Shown here: piece by piece, positions 1 to 12,024 of the stretch
Layout of the letters: each line of letters starts with the position of its first letter
Position numbering within the stretch: position 1 is the first letter of the stretch
Assembly: GCF_010015445.1 (NCBI RefSeq)
Contig: NC_053134.1
Coordinates: 13,321,080-13,385,079, forward strand
DNA: 64,000 bases
Reading direction: 5' to 3'
Source: Perca fluviatilis
Taxonomy: Eukaryota > Chordata > Actinopteri > Perciformes > Percidae
Program-made: the position numbers and the translations under genes
The notes under the pieces: generated by a model
What the model was told of the DNA's origin: nothing
Seen by the model: the letters and a program-made list of their open reading frames with translations, nothing else
Databases searched by the model: none

Positions 1-916
1 ATCTCAGCTGGAAAAAAAGTTCTGTCATAAATTTCCGTGCACCAAACGAGAAGAAAATCAATTTCTAGACTCTTGAAACTCATTTAAATTATGTAATCCA
101 CCACTGTCACCATCAAGCGTGCATTTATTAGTGTCACAGTTATTGTTACAATTAGGTTAAAGCAATGCCAAGTACATTGATCTTCAGTGTGATAGAATAC
201 AAAACAAAAAGCAATTTCAAGAGTCACCCAATTGAATAAACAGATGTCTGTCTGAAAGGCTGGGAGAATACATCTAAAACTCAGAGAATCTACAGCATGC
301 ATTGGAAATTGGTCAGTAGCAATTTAAAATATACATCAGTTGTGATTAATGAGATCAAACTTCCAAAACACCTGTAGAGTATCAGTGTAACAGTGAGGCG
401 TTGGCATTGTCAGAGGTCAAACACGCTTCTGTATTCAATCGAGTCAAAGTGCTTCTTTGGAGAGGGAACACCTGAGTGATGGAATGAATGACAACTTTTG
501 ACAATTCGACATGTGTCAAGCTTGTTGAGTGCCGTCAAAATTAAAGTGATGTGTCTCAGGCGGACAGTGGACTCACAGTGGCCTTCACTGCATGTTTAAA
601 ACATCTTCATCATCTCTGTTGCATGTTACCCCCCGTCTGTCCTTCGGGTTATTATTTAGACTAATTGGCTAATTAAGATTCACAAGTATTCAGATGCCAA
701 ACTTTCTGTGCAGCTACAACATACACACCCAAGTGAAACACACACTTTCTCTTCCTTTTAATGCACACGGACGCACGCACACACACAAAAAACACAGGAC
801 AAGCTAAAAAGAAAAGAAAGGAAAAAGAAAAGTGGGATATGATCTAAAGTCTTTTATCATTCAAAGGTGAGCACCCACCTACGCTGCATGTCAACACAAG
901 GTTCTGGGGTCTTTTA

Positions 917-2013
917 AAAGGCAGGGTTGGTAACATTTTCCAATATATACTTTTTTATATATTTTTTTAAATGGTCTTTACACCCTGAAAGCAATAAATA
1001 ACTTATGGGCTCTGAAAAAGGAGTGAAAAATATCAAGTCATCTGTAGCTGCTGTAATCCTGTAAAAACTCCCACCAATTAAACCGAACTTGACCTTTTTT
1101 TTTAAGAACCAATAAAATGTACTCTACCCCTCCTTTGAACGAGGCCAAGTTCAGTGTGCATCGTCGCCGCTGGAGTTCCTCCAAGTCTGCTGAAGAATGG
1201 AGGAGAAACTCAGCAAAAGTTGCCGCTTCAGCGCTTACTTGCAACTGCCCGCCCTGCTAAAAAGGCAAAGAAAAGAGACTGAAGCCAAAAAAAGTGACGA
1301 CTTAAAGGAGCTGTGGATACAGAGAGGTTGAACCAGAGTAAACATTGCCATTTGTTTTTATTGGTGGGGGGGGTGGGGGTGGGGCGATTTGTTGTTTTCA
1401 GAAAATCTCTAGCCAACATTTGCTATTTATGTTGTTAGTCATATTAGCCCAATGCTAACGTTAGCTTTCTTGTTGATCTAGGCTACTAGTAAACTACACT
1501 AGCTAATGTATGTTTACATATTCTTATCTAACAAAAAGCCTGTTTCACAAATGTGCTGATGCAGGGTCTGTGTTTTTTCTTCTTGTTATTATTATTTTGT
1601 AGTTATGACAAGGATAAGTTGACGTTGACACCGTGGAAACATGGATCGATGAGACCACCTCTGGACAAAGTTTTTATTACTATATGATATTTATTATTGT
1701 TTATATGAAAAATAAACACATGGGTTGTAACTATTTTAGTTGTAAGTAATTTATCTTTTTTTTATTTGAACAAAATATAAAAACCAAGTAAATTGTGTAG
1801 TTGTATGTAAAATAAAGTAGTTTTGATGCGTGGAATTGCGGTCCTTCTTCCGCTCTACTCTGAAGCAGAGCGCCGCCTCGCTTTGAAGTGGTGCTCGTGC
1901 ACGTCTGTATGTGGGGGGGGATTGTTGAGGGCAGGGAGAGGGGTTAGACGAAGCCCAGAGGAGATGCTACTTTCAAATCTCGCTAGCTTTTCAACCTCAC
2001 CAACCCTGCCTTT
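917..2013. mobile_element. Probable non-autonomous DNA transposon with terminal inverted repeats
   Basis: AAAGGCAGGGTTGGT at 917-931 recurs inverted at 1999-2013 (ACCAACCCTGCCTTT), 1.1 kb apart. TTAA occurs at both outer edges, which could be the target site. The word AAAGGCAGGGTTGGT is one I associate with dispersed teleost elements. No transposase frame is present. Confidence 0.6.
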
Positions 2014-4279
2014 AAGTCCCCAGAACTATTTGGAAGGAACAAGAGGGTTAGACAAATGAGTCAGCTGACGTATACAGCACCATGACAGGATAAGTTGTGC
2101 TAGTGGTTGCAGGGGTAAACCACAGTTCAGCCTGCAGTTCAGCGTGCCTGCAAGTTTCAACTGAAAAACACTTGAAAATGGTCATAAATCGATATGAGAG
2201 TACTTCCTTGTTTTACGAATTAAGTGGTTGGTGTGTTGAAGCAGGCATGCTGTTGGTGTTCGGCCAATCAGTGACGGTCATCCCTGCAAACCCTACCACG
2301 AAGGTTCCTGTACTTTCAGAAAGTACTACCCTCCGATCGGAGACTTTTTGGGGGAAGTAATAAAGCCCCCAAAACTTTATTTAGACCCTGGTCCCTGTGG
2401 TCTAAATGCAACGAGTTCCTCAGAAGGTTTCTAGTTCCGGGGGAAAGTCCCTGCAATTGGGAAAGGGCTCCAGATTGTAATATAACATTTACAATCTAAT
2501 GCACAAATTCCGTAGAATACAGTAAATGCTCCAACAAAATTGCTTTCCTTTTGGTGTTTCAAATGTTTTTTTCTATGTTTTTATGTTGTGTTTACAATAA
2601 AAATAAAAAGGCCAAAAAGTCTCTATTAAAGAACAGTGATAATGCTTTTTTTCAAACTCAGATTTGAATAGTTTGTACTGGAAGCACTGTTGCTGAATAC
2701 ATGAAAATGACAACACTTATTCAATTGCACCTGCGCATCATAACCTCACAACAAAACCACAACAACCAAAACAAAACCACCACAAGTACACAAGTAGTGA
2801 TGTGACCCTAACCTAGTTTAGTAACAAAGACGCACAAAAGAGAACACAGAGAAACCATGGTTACCATTTCACGGCATCAAGCTCACACGGTTGAGCATTT
2901 CACATAAAAAAGATACAGTGGATTTATATAAGGCTATAAACCTAGATTTTCATATACGTTTACCCATTACAAAGCACATTGCTAACACTTCTATTGCCTA
3001 CACATTTTTTTCTGCATACAGCACACTAGACAAGTTGTTCTTGTAAGTGATGGAGTTGTGGGTTGTCCACTTTGTGTTCTGCATTGTTCTGTGTGTTGAG
3101 CTTACAGCCTGCATGCCCCGTTGGGACCATAAATGGTGTATCATGCTTTTCTGTGGTAAGATCTACTTCAAGTGATCCAGACTGTTACAATAAAGGCAGG
3201 CAGATGTACTGATTAATTCATAGAGGAAAGGAAATGTCGTCTCACTGAATGATAAACCCTGAAATGAACTAAAGAAAGAGAACAAATTATCGACTTTGTG
3301 AGACGGCGAGAGATTGAAGGGAAGAGAGGACGGACAAGATAGAGACAGAGTGAAGGACATGCATGGCTGGAGATGAATAATATAGACTGCCTTCTACTCT
3401 TGTCATCTCTGTGCGCAGAAACCGTTGCATCATTTTAACGTAGCAGGATAGGAAGCACACTCTGGACAGCCTCTAAACACACATGGAACATTCCTTAGGA
3501 AGGTCATCGGGTTCATGTGATGTAAACAACATTTAAGACTGAAATATTTAACAGGTTTCGATATATCCATGCGAGAGCGTAACATTGGTTTCATGAGTTG
3601 GGGGGGGCAGAATGATATTAGAATAAAACCCTGAAAATAATGCTATATATGTATTATATACAATCCTATTTATATACGAGTAATATAGATAAATAATGCC
3701 GCATGTCTATACATTTCAAGAAATTGGTTATCAAGCTTTCATTATAAAGGTACTCTTACAAAAGAATTTGTTATACCTAACCATTTAGTTAAAAAAATGT
3801 TTTAGGATAAACGTAACCTTGTAGCATATTGAAGTGCATATGTTATAACTGATGTTCTGCAAAAAGGGCCACCTACTCCTGCTTATGAGGCTTATTGCTG
3901 TGAGCTCATTGTAGTAATTCAAGGCGATCTACAGCAGAGTATCAATACTTTTATCAACTCAAAACTCAAACTAAACCGAGACTGTAAATTTGGGTGGAAA
4001 TTATGCCCTTGTATCCTTGTGGGTGGAAAGATCCTGCAAATTGAACTTGATGAGTCTACCCCACAACATTCTTTTTCTGCAATGTTCTTCAGAGGATATG
4101 ATTTAGGGGTTACTTTAGGTGAATGATGAGAGACGGAGAATGTGAAGTTAAAAAAAAGGGAGGTGGGGGGGGGAGTATGAGGTGGAGAAAGAAAGGGAGA
4201 GAGAGAGTATAAAAGATGATGCTACAGGTCTAGAGTCATTATTTCCACTGGTGGCTTCAGCCAGATCAATAGACTAGGA

Positions 4280-4282
<3 letters not shown>

Positions 4283-4339
<57 letters not shown>

Positions 4340-4359
4340 TGTGTGTGTGTGTGTGTGTC
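4283..4359. repeat. GT microsatellite
   Basis: About 38 TG units with one interruption; followed by CA tracts on the same strand that could pair with it. Confidence 0.97.
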
Positions 4360-4403
4360 TCCAATCTCCGCTCAGTTTGGACATGTGCTTATGTGTCCTA
4401 CCT

Positions 4404-4408
<5 letters not shown>

Positions 4409-4435
<27 letters not shown>

Positions 4436-4494
4436 TGAAGGCAGCCAAGCAGGCACAATGTATATGGGCAGGCGGCCAATTGCAACTCTCTCTC

Positions 4495-4568
<74 letters not shown>

Positions 4569-4617
4569 GCACACACACAGGCACGCACACACACACACAC
4601 ACACGCACACGCACACG
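4409..4617. repeat. Two CA microsatellites
   Basis: AC tracts at 4409-4433 and 4500-4617, the second with CACG interruptions. Confidence 0.97.
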
Positions 4618-6166
4618 GTGGGGCCGGTGTTGGCATATTGTCCCACCAGAAATGAAGACGGAGGCCAGATAGCACTAAGAGCAGAGGACAGCCTCTGGAT
4701 AGATTTCCAATACGCAACCAGAGGCTTAAGCAAGACAGAGTCACGGATAATCCTCCCTCCTTCTCCTCCTCCTGAGCTCCCTCACTTCTCTTTCAATCCC
4801 TCTGGCCCACCCTCTGAGTCTGTTTCTCGCTCATTTCATCCCTTTATTCCTCTCTCTTACAGTTACCTCTTTTCTCTCCTTTGGTTGCCTCCATTTGCTT
4901 CTTTCTGTCCCTCTGTTTCCTTGCCAGCCTGTTTTTAACTCTGTCCTTCTCTTCTTTCTCCACGCCACTTTTTTCTCTTCTTTCTCCAATGTCTCTTCCT
5001 TTATACCCTTTAATGCAATCTGTCGTTCTGTTCTCCTATTTCTCCTACAATTAGCACCTCCCTTCTTTCTTCCCCTCCATGTGCCTTATTTGTCACTCAG
5101 ATGGTGTTTTATGTTAAAGAACAGCTGTTGTTGAGTCACATCCTTAAAGTTAAAGCCATGACACACTCTGAGGGCACTGATATAAACTTCTTCAATGCTG
5201 ATTGGCCTTTAATGGCTCATTACATTCTCAGCTACAGCTGCTACAACCTTGCTGTGACTAAGACATCTTTAATCACACATATAGGGTAGCTTCTGTATTC
5301 TGACCCTATACATGTATTGTGCAGAAGTACTGACAGTGTAAGTGTTTCACTGCCTTTTCTCCTTGTGTCCCATTTAATACAAAGCAATGCTTATTTGAGA
5401 CACCTCATCACATGGTTTATAAGTCGTGAGAAGTGCTCAGGAGATGCTAAACTATACAGTATTTCACAAGAAGGGTTTTATAGAGCTTTTGCCTGCTGCG
5501 ACCGAAAATGAAAAGGATGATAGCAGTGAGTCTGAACAGTGAAATTCAAGACAAAGCTTCTGTGTAACACAACACATGCTCTTTTTTAGCAAGCTGGAGT
5601 AAAGTCTAACCATATCACTTAAAAAAAAAAAAATACTAAATGAACAACTACTAAACCCCAATTCCTCTGGTAATGCAGCTCAGTGGCCAGCAGCAGAAGA
5701 CACTGTTTGAATGAATTTGAGAGACAGTAAAGTTGGGAAAGAGCAGGAAGGTGGTTCTGTTACTCACAGACACAAATGTACTAATAGAAATGAATAGACA
5801 TGCACGCACACTTCCTTGTGTGTGAAAGCAAATGCAAGTTCAACTGGCTGGCTTTTGTTTGGCGAGTGAGGGTGGGGGTAAAGGGGATATTGTATGATCA
5901 AAATGTGTCATATTTGACTGCAACACACAAACAAGAAGGGTTGTTTATTTGTTTGGGTTCACTGCCCGAAATGTCCATCTTAAAATTGTTAATGAATCTA
6001 GCAAGGGTTCTTAAGATTGTTTATTCAAATGTCAGGGTGTTAAAGAAAGTTCATTCATTGAAGATAACATCTGATTACAAAAGGCTTTAGGCTCAAATTA
6101 AATTAAGTTACCTCACTGTTGTTGTCTCTAAGCCAAAAGAAGACCACATAATACCATGTAAACAAA

Positions 6167-6259
6167 CATTAAGGGACGCATTGCAGAGTAAATGAGTCAG
6201 GTATGGTGCTATTTTTGCACCATACCTGACTCATTTACTCTGCAATGTGTCCCTTAATG
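6167..6259. repeat. Near-perfect inverted repeat, 43-bp arms, 7-base loop
   Basis: The arm 6167-6209 (CATTAAGGGACGCATTGCAG ... GGTATGGTGC) is repeated inverted at 6217-6259 with a single C/T difference that still allows a G-U pair. The loop is TATTTTT. Pairing stops sharply at both outer ends. Confidence 0.93.
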
Positions 6260-7107
6260 CTCATCAATGTAACATATGCAGACTTAGGCTAAATGATTTT
6301 TTTTTTTATTATTTTTAAAAGAAGAAAAGCTATAGCCATATTACAATACAAAGTCCGCCAAAAGCTATACAATGCAGCCTGATATTGAGAAACAACTGGA
6401 TTGACTAATGGTGGCTTGGTGCTTAATTGCTCAGAATTCCATCTATGTCAAGCGTACTGATAGATGGCTTAGCTCGCTTAGCTGTTTCCCTGCCCCTGTG
6501 GATTCAAATGAAAACACATTTAAAAGAAATACTTGATTAGTGTTGTCTCTATTTATAGAAGGCAACAACTTTGCCACTTGCAGTTGATCTGGTTTCACAT
6601 ATTAAATCAATTGGAATCTCTTAATTATAATCATCTTTCGCTGTGTTTTTTTTTTTTTACATGCTCTTCAACAGTTGCTTGTGTGAGCATAGTGCAACCC
6701 CTTTGCAGACACATAACAACAGCTCTGTGTGAGAAGCTACACATAAAGTGGTGTTGCCACATGTCTTTTGAGGTGACTTCAATGGAATCATTGAGCATAT
6801 CAAGTCGAGTCATTAGAGTGAGGTGATTTGGCAGGTGGCCAGCACCCCAGTGTAACAATCGGAAACCAATTAATATCCCTGACGGAGGTATCATGCTTCT
6901 GGCATAATGCCCTCAGGGAAAATAAACTCACTGATTACACTGCTGTAAACTGCTGCTGTAATGAGCATTGTTGTGTGTGTGTGTGTTCCAATTTCCCTGT
7001 TCTACATGCAATGACATGAGATGCCACAGGTGTGCATTAGTTTCAATGCACACATCATTTATTCATTTACAGTATTTAAGACAAGTCTGTGACTCAGGTC
7101 ATGTTTA

Positions 7108-7400
7108 GAATAGAATAGAATTTTTATTGTGATTGTTTGGCAACAACGAAACACAGTTTAGCAGCTCTCAGTTTGACAGTATAAATAACAAATAAACAGA
7201 GAAAAATAAAAAATATAAAATTTAAATAGTAAAATATAAGAATTACAAACAAAATATAAAAGTAAGTAAAATTTGAATATTGAAATATAAAAATCAAGAT
7301 AAACAAACATTTATTTACATATACAGTACAATGTTATTGCACTTGTAAAAAGTATGAGGTTATTGCGCTACAGACTCTGGCTTTATTGTACATAAGTGCT
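7108..7400. repeat. LINE-tail-like dispersed repeat
   Basis: Begins AATAGAATAGAATTTTTATTGTGATTG, continues CAACGAAACACAGTTTAGCAGCTCTCAGT and ends with TTGCACTTG and TTATTGCG words; this layout is familiar from teleost dispersed repeats. I cannot name the family. Confidence 0.4.
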
Positions 7401-8886
7401 TCTGCTGGTGCATGCGTTTCTGTGTGTGTTTTAAAGACACAGGCACAACTATTCATTATTAAGTAGATGCAGTATAATTGGTACATTCAGCGTACATTAG
7501 CATTCTGAGCAATCATGTGTTACATCAACTCTGTTTGAATTGCAGAGTGGATGTAAAGATGGAGAGTAACTGATACTGGAGAGAAAATGTTATACCAACA
7601 ACAAAAGCTGTTTTGGGGTATCAGGAAGTGTAAGATAAAGCCTCAGAATATAAGACAACTTCTGCTCTATTTTTTTTATTTTTGTGTATATGCAGGAATT
7701 TTTGTCCCTGAATCCCTCAAGGAAAATGTGTCTTTCCTTTTGCCTCCATCGATGGAGAGAAGAGAGCTCAGGGTCGGCTACAGAACAGCGTCTAAGAAGT
7801 TGGTAGGGCTTCACTGTCTTGGCCAAACACTGGAAGGTATCTCTAATAACTACACTGTGTTGTTATCTTTCATCTGCAGGAAACTCATTAAGTGGCTCCT
7901 GTAATATCCAACTCCATTCTCCACCTCACTACTTCCCTTAACAAATGAAAAAGAATAATAATAATATAGGTCACATTTAACAGAATACAATTAATTTATG
8001 TTAACATGGTATGCTATTACTTGCATACCGTGCAACTGGATGCTTGTAATGTTGGTGCTCTTGTATTAATTAGAGCTTACTCAATATCATAGATCAGCTA
8101 AAAACCTGAGCTGTAACACATGAACACAATTATTGGAGCAAAGCAGGATACCAACAGTGATACGTCAGTGCCAATGTCTGTCTTTGTAACTCTTCAATAG
8201 CTGTCATGTAGCTGTCAATAGATAGACGAATGAGGGATGAACTGTCCAAGGTGCTGAAACACCACCCAAGTAGACTTCAGCATGAGATACATTTGTTACA
8301 AATGTCACAATAACTGGGCCTAAACTTATCAAAGATAAGAAAAAAGTTAAAAAGCGGATTCAGACATGAATCTTGAAAATTGACATTAAATAAAGATATT
8401 TTATTCAGTTCTACTGGAGAAGTGTGTATTCACTTTGACTTGAACAGTCAAGTCAAGTGCGTATCTCAAAATAGATAAATGAAACAAACACTGTGCATCT
8501 ACATGCCTTTTCTAGGATCTACCTGTAATGTTTTGCTGTTTTGCGCTGTAGCCCTTTGCTGTAAACTCACACTAAGGCTGAACTACTTTCTGCTCTGGCA
8601 TTTGAATTCATTTATTAACCTTTTGGGTGGCTTTGTGGACCAATCGCCTACAAGACGGTAGCAATAACTTTGCACTTATAGGTTCAATCTATTCTTAAAT
8701 AATAATAAAAAGCTTAATCAACCATTAAGATCTACTTGATTCATCAAGTTATTCTTCTATATATGACGATTGTGATGATGATAATAAATAATCCATTACT
8801 TCTTTGGATAACTTGGACTAAAAGGCCCTTTTCGATAATAATAGATTAAGATGACATCATGGCAATCAATGTGAACTGTCTCACAG

Positions 8887-9009
<123 letters not shown>

Positions 9010-9152
9010 GCCCTCCATGATGATGCCATTGTGTTTGAGCTGCCTATCATCAAACTATGTGAACATGACCGCAGCTTCTGTAGTTATCACTCAACCTATG
9101 CTTAGTTGCTTGGAACAAACTGTTGGTGAATGTGCGTCGCTGCGACACAGAG

Positions 9153-9320
<168 letters not shown>

Positions 9321-10594
9321 CCTACATTGCATACACACATACACCGCCAACCCTCTCCTCATCCCCTGTTGCTATGGAACCTGTCGCCAAGGCAGAGAGG
9401 TACGTGGTTGTGATGGCAGTGGTGGACGAAGGAGACGACGATGATGATGATGCTCATAAAGATGATAATGGTGAACGGATAAATAACCCCTTTCCTGAAT
9501 TACAAGGTCCGGCCGGCTATAAACCAATGCGTTGCTGGGCTTTGCTCTCTGCAACGTGGGTGGAAGGAGCGACGCGTAATACTGCGCAATGCAAACAGAC
9601 CCTTTCCTCTCCGTCAAACAAACCACAGCCCTGGATTTCCATTCACGCTCTGCATGTGTTGCCTTTTAAACACTTAAAAAGTCGTCAAGTTGAACTTTAG
9701 GGGTGTCTTGTGCGAAACAATCTACTGTCCTCCGCTGCCGTCTACCAAAATAGCTCCTAATCAACCCAATTCTCAGCAGACAAATAAGTCCTGCAGGCCC
9801 TCCTACTGCCACCTGTCATCTCTATGCGATTTCTCTCGCGCGCTGCTATTAAGGATGAAAGCTTGGATTAAAACGTGACAAATACGACTATTGATTATAG
9901 AAGAAGGGAGGATCGATGGTGATTGAGAGCGCGTATCGGTGGGCGCTGCTCAATTTCCTGCTCCTTAGCGACCACTGTGTGTTCATTTCTGTTAAATGGG
10001 CATAGAAACGCAGGGCTGTGCAGTTTAGTTTAGTCCCCAAACGAAAAAAAACCTTGAGGAGGCAAGATCTGCCAAATAATTTGTACGGACACGCTTTTGC
10101 TGTCATTTTCTGCTGGAAATGTGTCGAAGACAATAATGCTCCCCGCCTACAACTAAATATGACCACAGCCCACTCATTATGCCGATGGACAGGCCTATCA
10201 AACCAACAAGTGTAGACTAAACCAAGCAAGAAAAAGGCCTCATCCATATCTGTCCGCGGCTACCTGCAGCCCTGTTGCGTGATTATGGCACAAGTTCACT
10301 TGCTGCACAAACTGCACACAGCGGGGTAAAGATCAAATAAACAAACTGCACACAGAGGGAAAGTGGAGGAAAGAGGACTGCATCTGTCCATCTGTTGAAA
10401 ACGAGAGCGCAAACACCCCTTATACCTTCCCTTCCTCCCCTCTTCTCTCCACCTCCTCCTTCACCATCCCATCCTCATTTCGAGATCATCATACCTCTCT
10501 TACTCCCTCCCTCCCTTCTTCCCTCACTCCCTTTCCTCTCTCATGCACAGTTACAAGATGTTTGCCAGTTATAAATAAAAAAGACACCACATAC

Positions 10595-10652
10595 CTTGAT
10601 GGTTCTCAAGGGTGTCCTCCGGGATGTACATGTTTTTGCTTTCATTTACCAT
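10595..10652 (-). CDS. cacna1c: cacna1c first coding exon, short N-terminus type (exon 1b-like)
   Basis: This is the first coding exon of the pore-forming alpha-1C subunit of the L-type voltage-gated calcium channel (Cav1.2), a plasma-membrane protein. On the minus strand the start codon is at 10652-10650 and the 19 codons read MVNESKNMYIPEDTLENHQ. From memory, mammalian exon 1b starts MVNENTRMYIPEENHQ, so the match is clear over a very short exon. After the last base (10595) comes GTATGT, a good splice donor, in phase 1, so a glycine codon is completed by exon 2. Exon 2 is not in the window; the gene runs off the left edge. Neighbours: dcp1b starts 7.6 kb away on the opposite strand, giving the head-to-head layout seen in mammals. 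The start has a T at -3, a weak context. The exon was too short for simple ORF listing and was recognised by motif, splice site and synteny. Confidence 0.9.
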
Positions 10653-11420
10653 AAATGTAGTCCGGCGTTATCCCTATAGTTGAATGGAAGAGAGAGAGAG
10701 GAAAAGGCTGGAGAGGCGGAGGGAAAATAACGAGGAAAAAAAAGCCCCCAAAAATAAAGAAATTAAAAAGGGGGGGTGGGGGGGAAAAAAGAAGAAATAA
10801 CTGTCTGACACGGACAGTCTTGGGTATTCCGTTATTTTAGTTTATGGGGAGGGTTTCTTCGGATGGAGTGAATATTACCTAATCCCCATGATGGAGGAGA
10901 AGGCGAGAAAAATGAGGGAGCTTTCGGCGGAACCGGTTGGGAAAACGCACCGGTGCATCTCTCGGTACATCCGGGCCCTAGGCGTGAAACATGAGACCAG
11001 CACCGCGTTCAATTCAATTCACACCTCGTTCGCTCTCTCGCTCACTCCACTTCTTTCTCTCCTCTCCCGGCTGTCTAAAAACAATAGGGTTTCAAAAAGG
11101 TTATAAAGCACGGGCGCTGTCAGTGACGGTCGCAATAGAAGTGCGCAAAAGACGCATTCGTGCGCATCTTCATCAGCGTGTCAAAATGTGAGAGGACGAA
11201 GAAGAGGAGGTGGAGGTGTTGGAGGAAGAGAAGTAGGAGGAAGAGAACAGGAGAAAAATTGGAAAATGAGAAGAGTGTAAATATTCCATCACGGGTAGCA
11301 CGGGGTTAAATCTCCCAATAGGTTGTCGGTTATTCCACGTATCTATAGCAGAGTCCCCCCAAAAAACAGAAGCCAGGCTGTCCTGTCTCATCCGGAGACG
11401 GGTTTCTGTGTCCTGATCCA
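10653..11420 (-). promoter_or_regulatory. Probable 5' UTR and promoter region of the short cacna1c transcript
   Basis: The stretch directly upstream (minus-strand sense) of the short cacna1c first exon is rich in CG dinucleotides compared with the AT-rich DNA around it, especially 10910-11180 and 11280-11430. This suggests a CpG-island-type promoter and a long 5' UTR. A purine-rich run with poly-G lies at 10680-10795. I see no TATA box that fixes a start site. Inference from position and base composition only. Confidence 0.45.
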
Positions 11421-11566
11421 GTCCATGATGGTCCGGCGGTGTGTCTGTCAGTCAGTCTGTGTGCCTGTCTGTCTGTCTGTCTGTCTGCCTGTGTCTCACT
11501 GATCTGGAGTTAGAGCTCTCTCTTCTCTCTGCCTCTGCTGCCCCTGCAGCTCAGCTCTGCAGTGAT

Positions 11567-11570
<4 letters not shown>

Positions 11571-11615
<45 letters not shown>

Positions 11616-11666
11616 GCCCCCCTCCCCATGCATGTAGACGCTTTGACTGTTTCCAGATGTGTGTAT

Positions 11667-11701
<35 letters not shown>

Positions 11702-11922
11702 AGAGAGAAATAAGGAGGGAGACATATAGGCAACAGTGGAGAACCAGCGGCTGGTATCCAGATGATGATGATGGTAATGATGAACACAAAGATAATGATA
11801 ATGTTGATGAAGTGTGTGTGTGTGTGTGGGGAATTAAAAGGATCAGAGGTCCGGAAAAAGAAAGGTGGCCGAAACCCATGCAGACAAGAAGAAAGAGAAA
11901 GTGTGCATGTTTGTTTGTTTGT

Positions 11923-11977
<55 letters not shown>

Positions 11978-11980
11978 TGA

Positions 11981-12023
<43 letters not shown>
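11571..12023. repeat. Cluster of GA and GT microsatellites
   Basis: GA at 11571-11612, GT at about 11669-11700 and 11926-11952, then GA at 11953-12023. Confidence 0.95.

Positions 12024-12024
<1 letters not shown>

Noticed and set aside
2270..2470. Possible MITE with GGGACTTT-like words
   Set aside because: I could not find matching inverted ends or a target duplication, so it is only mentioned in the intron entry.
4282..4938. 218-residue plus-strand open frame and other long frames over CA/GT tracts
   Set aside because: Dinucleotide repeats have no stop codons in several frames; the encoded CV/TH repeats are not proteins.
9375..9700. Open frame after the CA tract with an acidic DDDDD run, starting MEPVAKAERYVV
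   Set aside because: No splice sites, no homology I can recognise and no conservation evidence; the Asp run comes from a GAT repeat.
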